From Treponema sp. (lineage in GTDB: Bacteria; Spirochaetota; Spirochaetia; Treponematales; Treponemataceae), in contig JAEDJS010000041.1 of the NCBI GenBank assembly GCA_016296205.1, positions 1-16,504 of the forward strand: a stretch of 16,504 nt of DNA. The letters are read 5' to 3'. The position numbers were made by a program, and so were the translations under genes. The notes under the pieces are model-generated. The model was not told where the DNA came from. It made no database searches and worked only from the letters and a program-made list of their open reading frames with translations. This document shows, one piece after another, positions 1-8,131 of the stretch; positions within the stretch are counted from its first letter, which is position 1; every line of letters starts with the position of its first letter.

Positions 1-1815
1 AAAGGTGAACGTATTGTTGGTGTTCCTGCAAAAAACCAGATGGTTACAAACCCAAAAAACACAATTTACTCAATCAAACGTTTTATTGGTATGAGCTATA
101 AGGATCTTGCAGGTGAAGCAAAGCTTGTTCCATACACAGTAAAAGATAACGGAGCCGATGTTCGTGTTGAAGTAACAGAAAACGGAAGCCCAAAACAGTT
201 CAGCCCACAGGAAATTTCCGCATTTATTCTCCAGAAGATGAAGAAAACAGCTGAAGATTATCTTGGAGAAACTGTTTCAGAAGCAGTTATTACTGTTCCA
301 GCATATTTTAACGATGCTCAGCGTCAGGCTACAAAAGATGCCGGTAAAATTGCAGGTCTTGATGTAAAACGTATTATCAACGAACCAACAGCAGCTTCTC
401 TGGCATTTGGTTTTGACAAAGACGGAAAAGATGACAAAATTATTGCAGTTTATGACCTTGGTGGTGGTACATTCGATATTTCTATCCTTGAACTTGGTGA
501 CGGTGTTTTTGAAGTAAAATCAACAAACGGTAATACTCACCTTGGTGGAGATGACTGGGACCGGGCAATTGTAAACTGGCTCATTGATGGATTTAAAGCA
601 GATACAGGTATTGATCTTTCTGGGGATTCAATGGCTCTCCAGAGACTTCGTGAAGCTGCAGAAAACGCAAAGATTTCTCTTTCTAACCAGGCTTCAACTG
701 ATATTAACCTTCCATTTATTACAGCAGATGCAACAGGCCCAAAACACTTGCAGAAGACTCTTACACGTGCTCAGTTTGAACAGATGACAGACAATTTGTT
801 TGAAGCAACTCGTGAGCCATGTATAAAAGCAATGAAGGATGCAGAAATTACAGCAGATCAGATTGATGAAGTTCTTCTGGTTGGTGGTTCAAGCCGTATG
901 CCTAAAGTACAGGAAATTGTAAAATCAATCTTTGGTAAAGAAGGAAGCCGTGCTGTAAACCCAGATGAAGCAGTTGCAATTGGTGCTGCAGTTCAGGGTG
1001 GTGTTCTTGCTGGTGATGTTAAAGACGTTCTCTTGCTTGACGTTACTCCACTTTCACTTGGTATTGAAACAATGGGTGGCGTTATGACAAAACTCATTAA
1101 CCGCAACACAACAATTCCTACAAAGAAAAGCCAGATTTTCTCTACAGCAGTAGATGGTCAGACAGCGGTAAGCATCCATGTTCTTCAGGGTGAACGGGAA
1201 ATGGCAGATCAGAACCGTACACTTGGACGTTTTGACCTTGTTGGTATTCCAGCCGCTCCTCGTGGTGTTCCACAGATTGAAGTTACTTTTGATATTGATG
1301 CTAACGGTATTGTTCATGTAAGCGCAAAAGATACTGGAACTGGAAAAGAACAGCACATTCAGATTACATCAAGCTCAGGTCTCAGTGAAGAAGAAATCAA
1401 CCGCATGGTTAAAGATGCAGAAGCAAATGCAGATGCAGATAAGAAAAAGAGAGAAGCAGTTGATGCACGTAACGAAGCAGACAGCCTTGTTTACCAGACA
1501 GAAAAAACACTTAAAGAAGCTGGCGACAAAGTAAATGCTGCAGACAAGGAAAAAATCCAAGCTGCATGTGCAGACCTTAAAAAAGCTCTTGAAGGCGACA
1601 ATGTAGAAGAAATCAAAGCAAAGAGTGAAGCATTAAAACAGGCTTCTTACAAAATGGCAGAAGAAATGTATAAAGCACAGGCTGCTGCTCAGGGTGCAAA
1701 CCCAGGTGCAGATCCAAACGCTGGTGCTAATGCAGGTAATGCTGGTGCAGGTTCTTCAAGCGGTTTTGATAAGGGAACTGCAGACGACGTAGAATACGAA
1801 GTGCATGACAATTAA
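1..1815 (+). CDS. dnaK: Chaperone DnaK (Hsp70), 5' end outside window
   Basis: Cytosolic Hsp70 chaperone that binds and releases unfolded polypeptides in an ATP cycle with DnaJ and GrpE. The frame is open from base 1 (KGERIVGVPAKNQ precedes the first in-frame ATG at 40), so the true start lies upstream; comparison with E. coli DnaK from memory suggests about 45 N-terminal residues are missing. Visible are the VPAYFNDAQRQATKDAG and NEPTAAS stretches of the ATPase domain, the phosphate-binding DLGGGTFD, the adenosine-site VGGSSRMP, the interdomain linker DVLLLDVTPLSLG, the substrate-binding beta domain (APRGVPQIEVTFDIDANG), a helical lid, and a Gly/Ala/Asn-rich tail ending in EVHDN. It is complete at the 3' end with a TAA stop. 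dnaJ follows about 145 bases later. grpE or hrcA, if linked, would be upstream of the window. Confidence 0.98.
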   Translation, partial: KGERIVGVPAKNQMVTNPKNTIYSIKRFIGMSYKDLAGEAKLVPYTVKDNGADVRVEVTENGSPKQFSPQEISAFILQKMKKTAEDYLGETVSEAVITVPAYFNDAQRQATKDAGKIAGLDVKRIINEPTAASLAFGFDKDGKDDKIIAVYDLGGGTFDISILELGDGVFEVKSTNGNTHLGGDDWDRAIVNWLIDGFKADTGIDLSGDSMALQRLREAAENAKISLSNQASTDINLPFITADATGPKHLQKTLTRAQFEQMTDNLFEATREPCIKAMKDAEITADQIDEVLLVGGSSRMPKVQEIVKSIFGKEGSRAVNPDEAVAIGAAVQGGVLAGDVKDVLLLDVTPLSLGIETMGGVMTKLINRNTTIPTKKSQIFSTAVDGQTAVSIHVLQGEREMADQNRTLGRFDLVGIPAAPRGVPQIEVTFDIDANGIVHVSAKDTGTGKEQHIQITSSSGLSEEEINRMVKDAEANADADKKKREAVDARNEADSLVYQTEKTLKEAGDKVNAADKEKIQAACADLKKALEGDNVEEIKAKSEALKQASYKMAEEMYKAQAAAQGANPGADPNAGANAGNAGAGSSSGFDKGTADDVEYEVHDN

Positions 1816-1834
1816 TCAGATGCCTGGCATTTGA

Positions 1835-1863
1835 CTGGGGAGAATTAAAATACTTTTCCCCAG
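1835..1863 (+). other. Hairpin downstream of dnaK
   Basis: CTGGGGA (1835-1841) and TCCCCAG (1857-1863) are perfect inverted repeats. The stem extends by G-U and A-U pairs to about 10 bp around a short AT loop. No T-run follows, so it is more likely an mRNA 3'-end stabiliser or processing structure than a full terminator. Confidence 0.55.
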
Positions 1864-1890
1864 GTTGGTGTTCAAAATTATTGCAATAAC

Positions 1891-1930
1891 TAACAGGGTT
1901 GTCTAAAAAATGGCGCCCTGTTACTACTTT
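1891..1930 (+). terminator. Possible terminator or attenuator between dnaK and dnaJ
   Basis: TAACAGGG (1891-1898) pairs perfectly with CCCTGTTA (1916-1923), and CTACTTTT follows. The U-tract is short and broken, so partial termination that lowers dnaJ relative to dnaK is more plausible than a complete stop. No CIRCE inverted repeat (TTAGCACTC-N9-GAGTGCTAA) is present in this gap. Confidence 0.5.
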
Positions 1931-1959
1931 TAAACAATTTTCCAAAGGAAAAACCAAAA

Positions 1960-3102
1960 ATGGCAAAAAGAGATTATTATGAAGTTTTAGGCGTAGAAAA
2001 AACTGCTGATCAGGATACAATTAAAAAGGCTTACAGAAAGCTGGCTATTAAATATCATCCGGACAGAAATCCTGGAAATAAAGAAGCCGAAGAAAAATTT
2101 AAAGAAGCTACAGAAGCCTATGAAATTTTAAGCGACGAACAGAAACGTCCAATTTATGATCAATACGGTTTTGCTGGTCTTGACGGCATGGGAGCCAGTG
2201 GCGGCGGTTATAGTCATGCTTATAATGATTTTAGTGATCTCTTTGGCGGTGGTGCCGGTGGTTTTAGCGACATTTTTGAAAATCTCTTTGGCGGTGGTTT
2301 TGGCGGCGGTTCTTCAAGACGGTCAGGACGCAATTCCGGAGACGGTGCAAGTTTGCGCTATGATCTGGAATTAACTTTTAAAGAAGCAGTTTATGGCTGC
2401 AAAAAAGACATTCGTTTTTCCCATAAAGAAAAATGTTCAGTATGTAATGGAACTGGCGGAGCTGCTGGTTCTACACGTAAAACATGTCCATCGTGCCAGG
2501 GTGCGGGGCAGGTTCGCCGTAGTGCCGGATTCTTTGCGGTTCAGCAGACTTGTCCAACTTGTTCTGGAAAGGGTACAGTCATCGACAAGCCATGTACATC
2601 TTGCCGTGGAACTGGTGTAGAAGAAAAACAGAAATCAATAAGCCTTAATATTCCATCTGGTGTTGATGAAGGCAAAAGAATTAATATCAGTGGAATGGGG
2701 GACGCAGGATCTAATGGCGGAGCAAACGGCGACCTTGTGATTATTGTTCATGTTGATAATGACAAATTTTTTGAACGCCATGATCATGATTTGTACTGCG
2801 CAATTCCAATCAGCTTTACACAGGCACTTCTTGGGGCAACAATTACAGTTCAGAATCTTGACGGAAAGAATTTTGATCTTAAAATTCCTCAGGGAACAGA
2901 AAACGGTAAGCTTCTGCGTGTAAAAGGTGCTGGAGTTCCATATTCCAGTGCAAATAAAACAGGTGACCTTTATATTAAGATTCTTGTTAAATATCCAGTA
3001 AAAATTTCCCGGGAACAGGAAAAACTTTTGCAGCAGTTTGCAGATATCGAAAAACCAACAACTACTCCGTCTCAAATTGAACTGAACAGGTTAAGTAATT
3101 GA
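1960..3102 (+). CDS. dnaJ: Co-chaperone DnaJ (type I Hsp40)
   Basis: Delivers unfolded substrates to DnaK and stimulates its ATPase; cytosolic. The 380-residue length is normal for type I DnaJ. The N-terminal J domain (about residues 4-70) carries H33-P34-D35 in YHPDRNPGNK, followed by a Gly/Phe-rich linker with GG and GGG runs (about 75-125). Four CxxCxGxG zinc repeats come next: C159/C162, C176/C179, C198/C201 and C212/C215. The C-terminal beta-rich substrate-binding domain runs to the end (GDLYIKILVKYPVKIS). AAAGGA lies a suitable distance upstream of the ATG. It sits downstream of dnaK in the same orientation, and transcription from the dnaK promoter with partial readthrough of the intergenic hairpins is likely. 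Nothing appears degraded. Confidence 0.98.
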   Translation: MAKRDYYEVLGVEKTADQDTIKKAYRKLAIKYHPDRNPGNKEAEEKFKEATEAYEILSDEQKRPIYDQYGFAGLDGMGASGGGYSHAYNDFSDLFGGGAGGFSDIFENLFGGGFGGGSSRRSGRNSGDGASLRYDLELTFKEAVYGCKKDIRFSHKEKCSVCNGTGGAAGSTRKTCPSCQGAGQVRRSAGFFAVQQTCPTCSGKGTVIDKPCTSCRGTGVEEKQKSISLNIPSGVDEGKRINISGMGDAGSNGGANGDLVIIVHVDNDKFFERHDHDLYCAIPISFTQALLGATITVQNLDGKNFDLKIPQGTENGKLLRVKGAGVPYSSANKTGDLYIKILVKYPVKISREQEKLLQQFADIEKPTTTPSQIELNRLSN

Positions 3103-3147
3103 TTTCTGGCAAAAAATCTCAAAAAAAGTAAAAAAATCAATAAATTA

Positions 3148-3178
3148 TTTCCATTTTCTCAAAAAACCGTGATATAAT
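3148..3178 (+). promoter_or_regulatory. Extended -10 promoter for the phosphatase/STAS operon
   Basis: TGATATAAT (3170-3178) is a consensus -10 TATAAT preceded by the TGn extension. The -35 is poor (TTTCCA at 3148-3153 with a 19-base spacer), as expected of extended -10 promoters. Transcription would begin near 3185, at the base of the hairpin at 3183-3226. Confidence 0.7.
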
Positions 3179-3182
3179 TTAG

Positions 3183-3226
3183 TATCGGCAGTTTACAAGT
3201 GCAGAAAAACCTTGATTCTGCCGATA
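3183..3226 (+). other. 5'-UTR stem-loop at the operon mRNA start
   Basis: TATCGGCAG (3183-3191) and CTGCCGATA (3218-3226) form a perfect 9-bp stem. Inside it CAAG (3196-3199) can pair with CTTG (3211-3214). The predicted transcription start falls at or within the 5' arm, so the mRNA would begin with a stable hairpin. About 50 bases separate it from the start codon. Confidence 0.6.
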
Positions 3227-3278
3227 ACTATTATTATCAATTTAAAAAAATTTTTTAAACTACATATCAGAGGTATCT

Positions 3279-4679
3279 ATGTATAAAGCTAGAAGACGTA
3301 CTGTTTTAATTATTACCGACTGTATACTTATTGTTTTACTGGTGGTGCTTGCCATTGGTATAGTTCCAAGAATTGCTCCAAATAACAAGATGGCATTTTA
3401 TTTTGCTTTTGCTACAATTGGGTTTCTTTTTTGTACTTTGCTTGTTATTGCCAGAAAATTCACTGGTAAAACAAGTGAAAAGATTCAGGAAAAGGTTCTG
3501 TACACTGGCGAAACTTCAATTCTTTCCGAATTTATCGAAAAACTCCGCTTCTGTTATTCATTGGACGATTTTTATGTTTTAATTTCGGAAATTCTTGAGC
3601 AGAAAGGTGACTGTTCTGTTTTATATGTTGACCGTTCAAAAAATTATGTTCTTTATAACAGCCCTGACAAAATTACAAATTCAACAGAAGTTATGAAGTC
3701 ACTTTCTCTAAAATATACGGAAGACTGGAAGTCAGGAATTTTCTTCTTTGGTGATGAGCTTGGTATCGTTTCTACAAATAAAAATGCACGAGGTTTCTTC
3801 CTTTCAAATAATGCATGTCACTTGTTTGTATTCTGCAGATACACTCATTTGTTTGACAACGTAATTTATCCAAAACTGTTTGAAGAATTCTGCCGTTTCC
3901 AGAACCGTACAAAAACAATCAGTGATTTGTCCGAAATTGCATCTCTTTCTAAAGAGTGGGAACAGCTGGCAGATACTCAGCGTTCATTCCTTCCTCCAAA
4001 AATGCCAAAAATCGATAAGCTTGAATGTGCCGCTTATTTCCGCCCTCTGGTTAACGTTTCTGGTGACTATTATACAGTTCTTCCTATGTCGCCAACAAAA
4101 ACACTTTTGATGCTTGGAGACGTTTCTGGTAAAGGTCTTGCCGCTGCCCTTGTTATGGGTCTCGTAATGAACACAGTTAAAATTATCGAAGACAAAGACG
4201 ACCTGGTTGGTGTTATTAATTCTGTAGATAAAGCTATTAAAGGGATGAAACTTCAGGATAAGTATACTGTAGTTTTCATTGGTATTGTTGATACAGAAAA
4301 AATGACAATTCGTTATGTTAATGCTTCAATGTCCGACCCTCTTATTATTACAAAAGCACCGGAAGGATATAGAATCAAGCCTCTTACTTCTAACTGTTCT
4401 GTTGTAGGTATTATTCCTATTGAAGATATTGAAGTTCATGAACAGCGTTTGTTCCGTGGTGACGTTATTCTTATGGCATCCGACGGTGTTTCTGAAGTAA
4501 TGGATGACAGTGGCGAAGAATTGGGTAATACTGAGCTTTATACAAATACAATAAAAGCAAGTGCAAAGAAGAGTCCTCAGGAATTTATTGATGACGTAGT
4601 TGAACTTGTTATGACTTATAATGGTGACAAAAAACTTAGAGACGACGTTACAATGATGGTCGCAAAGGTAGGTGAATAA
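3279..4679 (+). CDS. Membrane-anchored SpoIIE/RsbU-type PP2C serine phosphatase
   Basis: Predicted to dephosphorylate a STAS-domain anti-sigma antagonist, freeing it to bind its anti-sigma kinase. Two hydrophobic helices (about residues 8-30 and 38-60) anchor it in the inner membrane. A middle region (about 85-210) of mixed alpha/beta character may be GAF-like, but I see no decisive motif. The C-terminal PP2C domain (about 230-466) keeps the metal-binding acidic residues: D263 in VSGDYY, D281 in GDVSGKG, D402 in ASDGVSE and D455/D456 in RDDVT. It is therefore likely catalytically active. Its TAA overlaps the next gene's ATG (TAATG), implying translational coupling. It is first in an operon with a SpoIIE paralogue and a STAS gene. 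No RsbW-type kinase is in the window. Confidence 0.9.
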   Translation: MYKARRRTVLIITDCILIVLLVVLAIGIVPRIAPNNKMAFYFAFATIGFLFCTLLVIARKFTGKTSEKIQEKVLYTGETSILSEFIEKLRFCYSLDDFYVLISEILEQKGDCSVLYVDRSKNYVLYNSPDKITNSTEVMKSLSLKYTEDWKSGIFFFGDELGIVSTNKNARGFFLSNNACHLFVFCRYTHLFDNVIYPKLFEEFCRFQNRTKTISDLSEIASLSKEWEQLADTQRSFLPPKMPKIDKLECAAYFRPLVNVSGDYYTVLPMSPTKTLLMLGDVSGKGLAAALVMGLVMNTVKIIEDKDDLVGVINSVDKAIKGMKLQDKYTVVFIGIVDTEKMTIRYVNASMSDPLIITKAPEGYRIKPLTSNCSVVGIIPIEDIEVHEQRLFRGDVILMASDGVSEVMDDSGEELGNTELYTNTIKASAKKSPQEFIDDVVELVMTYNGDKKLRDDVTMMVAKVGE

Positions 4680-6853
4680 TGACTTTCTTGTTAATCAATG
4701 CAATCCTTTCTTTTGTTTTAATTGCTTATTCTTTTTCTGTAGACAGTCAGGATACACAGAGAAGAGATAATTCTTCAATCGTTAATCTTATCCTTCTTCT
4801 TGCGGCAACATTCCTTGTTAATGCGCTTTGTATAATCTGCTGTAAATGGGCATCTGCTCAGCTTATTAAAGTTCAGTCCAGAATTACTTTTACAATGTAT
4901 GCCTGGTTTGCTGTTTATAACTGGATTTTCCTCCTTATTATTCCAAATGGTAAAAAGAATGTACCTATTACTGTTATTCAGTGGATTTTGAATATTCTTG
5001 CAGTTGCTATTGTTTTCCTTGCTCCAGATGGATTTAAGGCAATTACTTATACAGAAGGTTCTGGGCTTAAAGTAATTTCTTCACCAGTTTTCTATGGTGC
5101 ACTTTTTGATTACCTTCCAATTACATGGTTCCAGCTTTACGTTATTATCTACTGGATTTTCCTTCCATTTATCGGTTTTATTTCTATTCTTGTTCGTTCA
5201 GAAATGATGAAAACTAAACTGGAAAAACAGCGTATGAAACTTAATGCTTTTGCTGTTGTTGTATTCTGGGTACTTTCTTACCTGATTGCCTGGTCACAGA
5301 GAATTCAGCCTCAGTTAAATACATTGGTTCTTGTTCCTTATATATTTGAAATTCTCCTTCTGGTAAAAGCTGGAAATCTTGATTCTGTCTGGGATTTTAA
5401 GACTGGTTCACGGTCAACTGCCAGATTTATTATTAAATATCTTATTCCTTCTGTAATCGTTGGTGGTCTTTCTGCTCTTATTATGGCTTCCTTTGGTGCA
5501 AACACATTGATTATTGCACTTCTTACAGTTGTTATTACTGGTGGGGTTATTGCTACCTGGTATCAGATAGATAAACACATGACTGCAAAAAATATTCTTG
5601 CAGACAATAATTATGCAACTCACTTTGAAGATCAGCTGGCATCACTTGATTATAGTGGTGATACAAAAGATATTACTTCAAATTTGTTTAACATTTTTAA
5701 ATCAAATCTTTCTACTACAAGCCTTCAGATTCTTATTGACGGTGGTGTTGGTGATCTGGAAACAGTTTATTCATCAAATGACAAACACAATAAAATTGAT
5801 ATTAATAACAATTGTTTTGACTTCCTGTTGAATATTAATCACCCGATTGTGTTCCGTGAATTTGCAAAACATAATTACAAAGTAATGAGTATTCGTCATG
5901 AACTTACAAAACTTCTTGATGATAATGATTCAGATGCATTTATTCTTTTGAACGAAGGACGCCACATTGTTGGTATTATCTTCCTTGGAAAGAAAAAGAG
6001 CGGCAACGTTTATAACGACTACGATTATCAGACTTTTACAAAGTTGTATTCTTACTTCTTTGTTGTTGGTTACTATATGAAGAACATTTCTAATGAAAGT
6101 GTTGTTGGTACAGTTAACCGGGAAATCCGTATGTCCAGCCAGATCATTACTTCCATCCAGGAAAACATGGATCCTATTAATTCTAAAAAAATTGATGCCG
6201 GTTACTGCATGGTTCCTGCTCACAACATTGGTGGTGAATTTATTGACCTTATCCGTCTTACAGATACAAGACACCTGTTCCTTGTAGGTTCAATGAGTGG
6301 TAAAGGTATTGCGGCTTCTATGAGTATGGTTATTCTTAAATCTGTTATCCGTACTTACCTTGCAGAAACAGCAGACTTCAAAAAACTTGTTGTTAAAATC
6401 AACGAATTTGTTCGTGATGGTTTGCCAAAGGGAACATATTTTAGCGGTCTGTTCGGACTTTTGGATTTTAACACAGATACAATGTACTATATTAACTGTG
6501 GTTGTCCTGCTTTGCTTACATATACAAAGGCTTACAATAACGTTATTGAAATCCAGGGTGAAGGTCGAGTTCTTGGTTTCGTAAAAGATATTGATCCTCT
6601 TGTAAAAGTAAAGAAAGTTAAACTTGCTCCTGGCGACATTGTTCTTGCAACAACTCAGGGTCTTATTGAAACTCACTCTTTGCGTGGTGAAATCTTTGGT
6701 AAAGAAAGAATCCAGAAGTCATTGCTGGAAAATTCCCGCTACAGTGCAGAAAAAATGGCAAAGTTTACTTATGACAGCCTTGTACAATTTACATCAAAAG
6801 AAATTGATGATGACGTAACAATTCTTGTATTTAAATACCTGGGAGGTAAATAA
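4679..6853 (+). CDS. Polytopic membrane SpoIIE-like protein, probable pseudophosphatase
   Basis: The N-terminal half has about nine hydrophobic segments (between residues 1 and about 300) and no recognised transporter signature. A soluble, possibly GAF-like region follows (about 330-480), then a C-terminal SpoIIE/PP2C fold (about 490-724). The fold is recognisable from GGEFIDL, GSMSGKGIAAS, ATTQGLIE and DDDVTILVF. Compared with the active neighbour, three of four metal-ligand positions differ: E520 in place of Asp in the GD(Y/F) motif, S538 in place of Asp in GDVSGKG, and Q660 in place of Asp in SDG. Only the final Asp cluster (D710-D712) is kept. I infer lost or greatly changed catalysis, and a role as a sensor or regulator of the neighbouring phosphatase or the STAS protein. 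TAATG overlaps join it to genes on both sides. Confidence 0.85.
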   Translation: MTFLLINAILSFVLIAYSFSVDSQDTQRRDNSSIVNLILLLAATFLVNALCIICCKWASAQLIKVQSRITFTMYAWFAVYNWIFLLIIPNGKKNVPITVIQWILNILAVAIVFLAPDGFKAITYTEGSGLKVISSPVFYGALFDYLPITWFQLYVIIYWIFLPFIGFISILVRSEMMKTKLEKQRMKLNAFAVVVFWVLSYLIAWSQRIQPQLNTLVLVPYIFEILLLVKAGNLDSVWDFKTGSRSTARFIIKYLIPSVIVGGLSALIMASFGANTLIIALLTVVITGGVIATWYQIDKHMTAKNILADNNYATHFEDQLASLDYSGDTKDITSNLFNIFKSNLSTTSLQILIDGGVGDLETVYSSNDKHNKIDINNNCFDFLLNINHPIVFREFAKHNYKVMSIRHELTKLLDDNDSDAFILLNEGRHIVGIIFLGKKKSGNVYNDYDYQTFTKLYSYFFVVGYYMKNISNESVVGTVNREIRMSSQIITSIQENMDPINSKKIDAGYCMVPAHNIGGEFIDLIRLTDTRHLFLVGSMSGKGIAASMSMVILKSVIRTYLAETADFKKLVVKINEFVRDGLPKGTYFSGLFGLLDFNTDTMYYINCGCPALLTYTKAYNNVIEIQGEGRVLGFVKDIDPLVKVKKVKLAPGDIVLATTQGLIETHSLRGEIFGKERIQKSLLENSRYSAEKMAKFTYDSLVQFTSKEIDDDVTILVFKYLGGK

Positions 6854-7179
6854 TGGAACAGCTTACACTTAAAGAGAAAGTAGGTCCAAACTATGTTCTT
6901 CTTGAATTGTCTGGAGCTCTTAATGCTTATACAGTTCAGGAATTTCAGGAAAAAGTTTACCGTTATATTGTTGATACTAATGTTGTTGTTGATTTAAGTC
7001 AGGTTTATTCAATTGACTCAAGCGGTCTTGGAATTTTTATGGCAGGTCATAATGATGGTCTGGAATATGGAACAAAATTTTACTTGCAGAATCCATCTGA
7101 AGGTGCTAAAAAGGCAATTGATTCAACTGGATTCGAAGATACATTCAACTTTATCCATTCTGTAACCGAGGTTGTCTAA
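6853..7179 (+). CDS. STAS-domain anti-sigma factor antagonist
   Basis: A single STAS domain of 108 residues, the usual size for SpoIIAA/RsbV-type proteins. The diagnostic segment VVVDLSQVYSIDSSGLG ends at residue 60, with the Ser pair S56/S57. By analogy with SpoIIAA/RsbV the second Ser is the one phosphorylated by a partner kinase and dephosphorylated by a SpoIIE-type phosphatase. It starts within the stop of the preceding gene (TAATG at 6851-6855), so stoichiometric coupled expression with the phosphatase-like proteins is likely. The partner anti-sigma kinase and the final output (sigma factor or other target) are not encoded here. Some spirochaete STAS proteins regulate targets other than sigma factors, so the output should be left open. 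Confidence 0.92.
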   Translation: MEQLTLKEKVGPNYVLLELSGALNAYTVQEFQEKVYRYIVDTNVVVDLSQVYSIDSSGLGIFMAGHNDGLEYGTKFYLQNPSEGAKKAIDSTGFEDTFNFIHSVTEVV

Positions 7180-7180
7180 A

Positions 7181-8002
7181 TTGAATTCTACTGCAAGAAA
7201 AATTTTTAGCACAGTTGTTTGTCTTGCTGCATTAACTGGCTGTGCAAAAGCAAAAAGCGGTCAGAGTGCAGAAGTTAAGAAGGATCCTCGATTAGAAAAA
7301 CTGGATTATATTTATGCGTCAATGTCTGATAGATTTAAACAGCAGGTTTCTTTTTCTGATGATCAGGATAAATTGAATTTTCTTACTGATTTGGATAAGG
7401 TTCTTGATGCTCAGGAAAAATTTCCAAAGGATGATTTGAGCCTTTATTATCTGATAGATAAAAAACATAATGTAGGACGTTATGTTCCAGCAAAACTTGT
7501 GCCCCTTGTTCAAAACGAGTATTACAATATTTCACGCAATGATCTGTCCCTTAGACCAGATGTGGAAGCTGCACTGGTAGAAATGGCAAAGGGTGCAAGA
7601 CAGGATGGAATTACACTTCTTGTTTCCAGCACATACCGAAGTTATGACTATCAGGAAAAGCTTTTTGAAAAATGGGTTAGAATTGACGGTCTTGAAGAAG
7701 CAGAACGTGAAAGTGCAAGAGCCGGAACGAGTCAGCATCAGTTGGGGCAGGCTATTGATTTTGGCAGCATCGAAGACAGTTTTATAGAAACAGCTCAGGG
7801 AAAATGGCTTAACCAGAACAGTGAACGTTACGGCTGGAGTTTAAGTTTTCCTCAGGGATATGAAGATGTAACTGGTTACCGGTGGGAATGCTGGCATTTC
7901 CGTTATATTGGTATTCCGGCCTGTGAGTTCCAGAAAAAATGGTTCGGCGATGTTCAGCAATTTATGCTGGAATTTATTGATGCCTGGCAGGATAAAGTAT
8001 AA
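7181..8002 (+). CDS. VanY-like D,D-carboxypeptidase lipoprotein (peptidase M15B)
   Basis: Zinc peptidase expected to remove the terminal D-Ala from peptidoglycan stem peptides. The M15 signatures are clear: SSTYRSYDYQ, then SQHQLGQAID giving ligands H186 and D193, and WECWHFRY with E236 and H239. The N-terminus is a lipoprotein signal ending in the lipobox LTGC with C21, so the enzyme is probably membrane-anchored in the periplasm. I chose the TTG start at 7181 because GAGG (7168-7171) lies 9 bases before it. The in-frame TTG at 7172 directly abuts that Shine-Dalgarno sequence and cannot use it, and the next ATG would remove the signal peptide. The gene begins just past the STAS stop, so it is probably in the same operon. 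Fully functional by eye. Confidence 0.9.
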   Translation: MNSTARKIFSTVVCLAALTGCAKAKSGQSAEVKKDPRLEKLDYIYASMSDRFKQQVSFSDDQDKLNFLTDLDKVLDAQEKFPKDDLSLYYLIDKKHNVGRYVPAKLVPLVQNEYYNISRNDLSLRPDVEAALVEMAKGARQDGITLLVSSTYRSYDYQEKLFEKWVRIDGLEEAERESARAGTSQHQLGQAIDFGSIEDSFIETAQGKWLNQNSERYGWSLSFPQGYEDVTGYRWECWHFRYIGIPACEFQKKWFGDVQQFMLEFIDAWQDKV

Positions 8003-8032
8003 GCTTTATACAATAATTTAATAATTAGAAAT

Positions 8033-8116
8033 AAAAGGGGCTGTCCAATAAGTCCTGTCATGCTGAATCTGGTTCAGAATGACAGAGGCTTAATTCTTTT
8101 GGGACAGCCCCTTTTT
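8033..8116. repeat. REP-like palindromic element, copy 1, acting as bidirectional terminator
   Basis: A 14-bp perfect outer stem (AAAAGGGGCTGTCC at 8033-8046 with its complement at 8102-8115) is flanked by A- and T-runs, so it should terminate both the VanY operon and the convergent leuS. Inside is a second hairpin: CTGTCAT/ATGACAG (8055-8061/8079-8085) continuing as CTGAA/TTCAG (8063-8067/8073-8077). The same outer arms and nearly identical right half recur at 13506-13641, so this is an interspersed element, not just a local terminator. Confidence 0.85.
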
Positions 8117-8131
8117 ATTAGATTATCAATT

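Noticed and set aside
1816..1959. CIRCE/HrcA operator or separate heat-shock promoter for dnaJ
   Set aside because: No TTAGCACTC/GAGTGCTAA dyad is present, and the only -35-like TTGCAA lacks a credible -10.
7172..7183. TTG at 7172 as start of the VanY lipoprotein
   Set aside because: It directly follows the GAGG that would have to serve as its ribosome site. TTG 7181 has correct spacing and gives a cleaner signal peptide.
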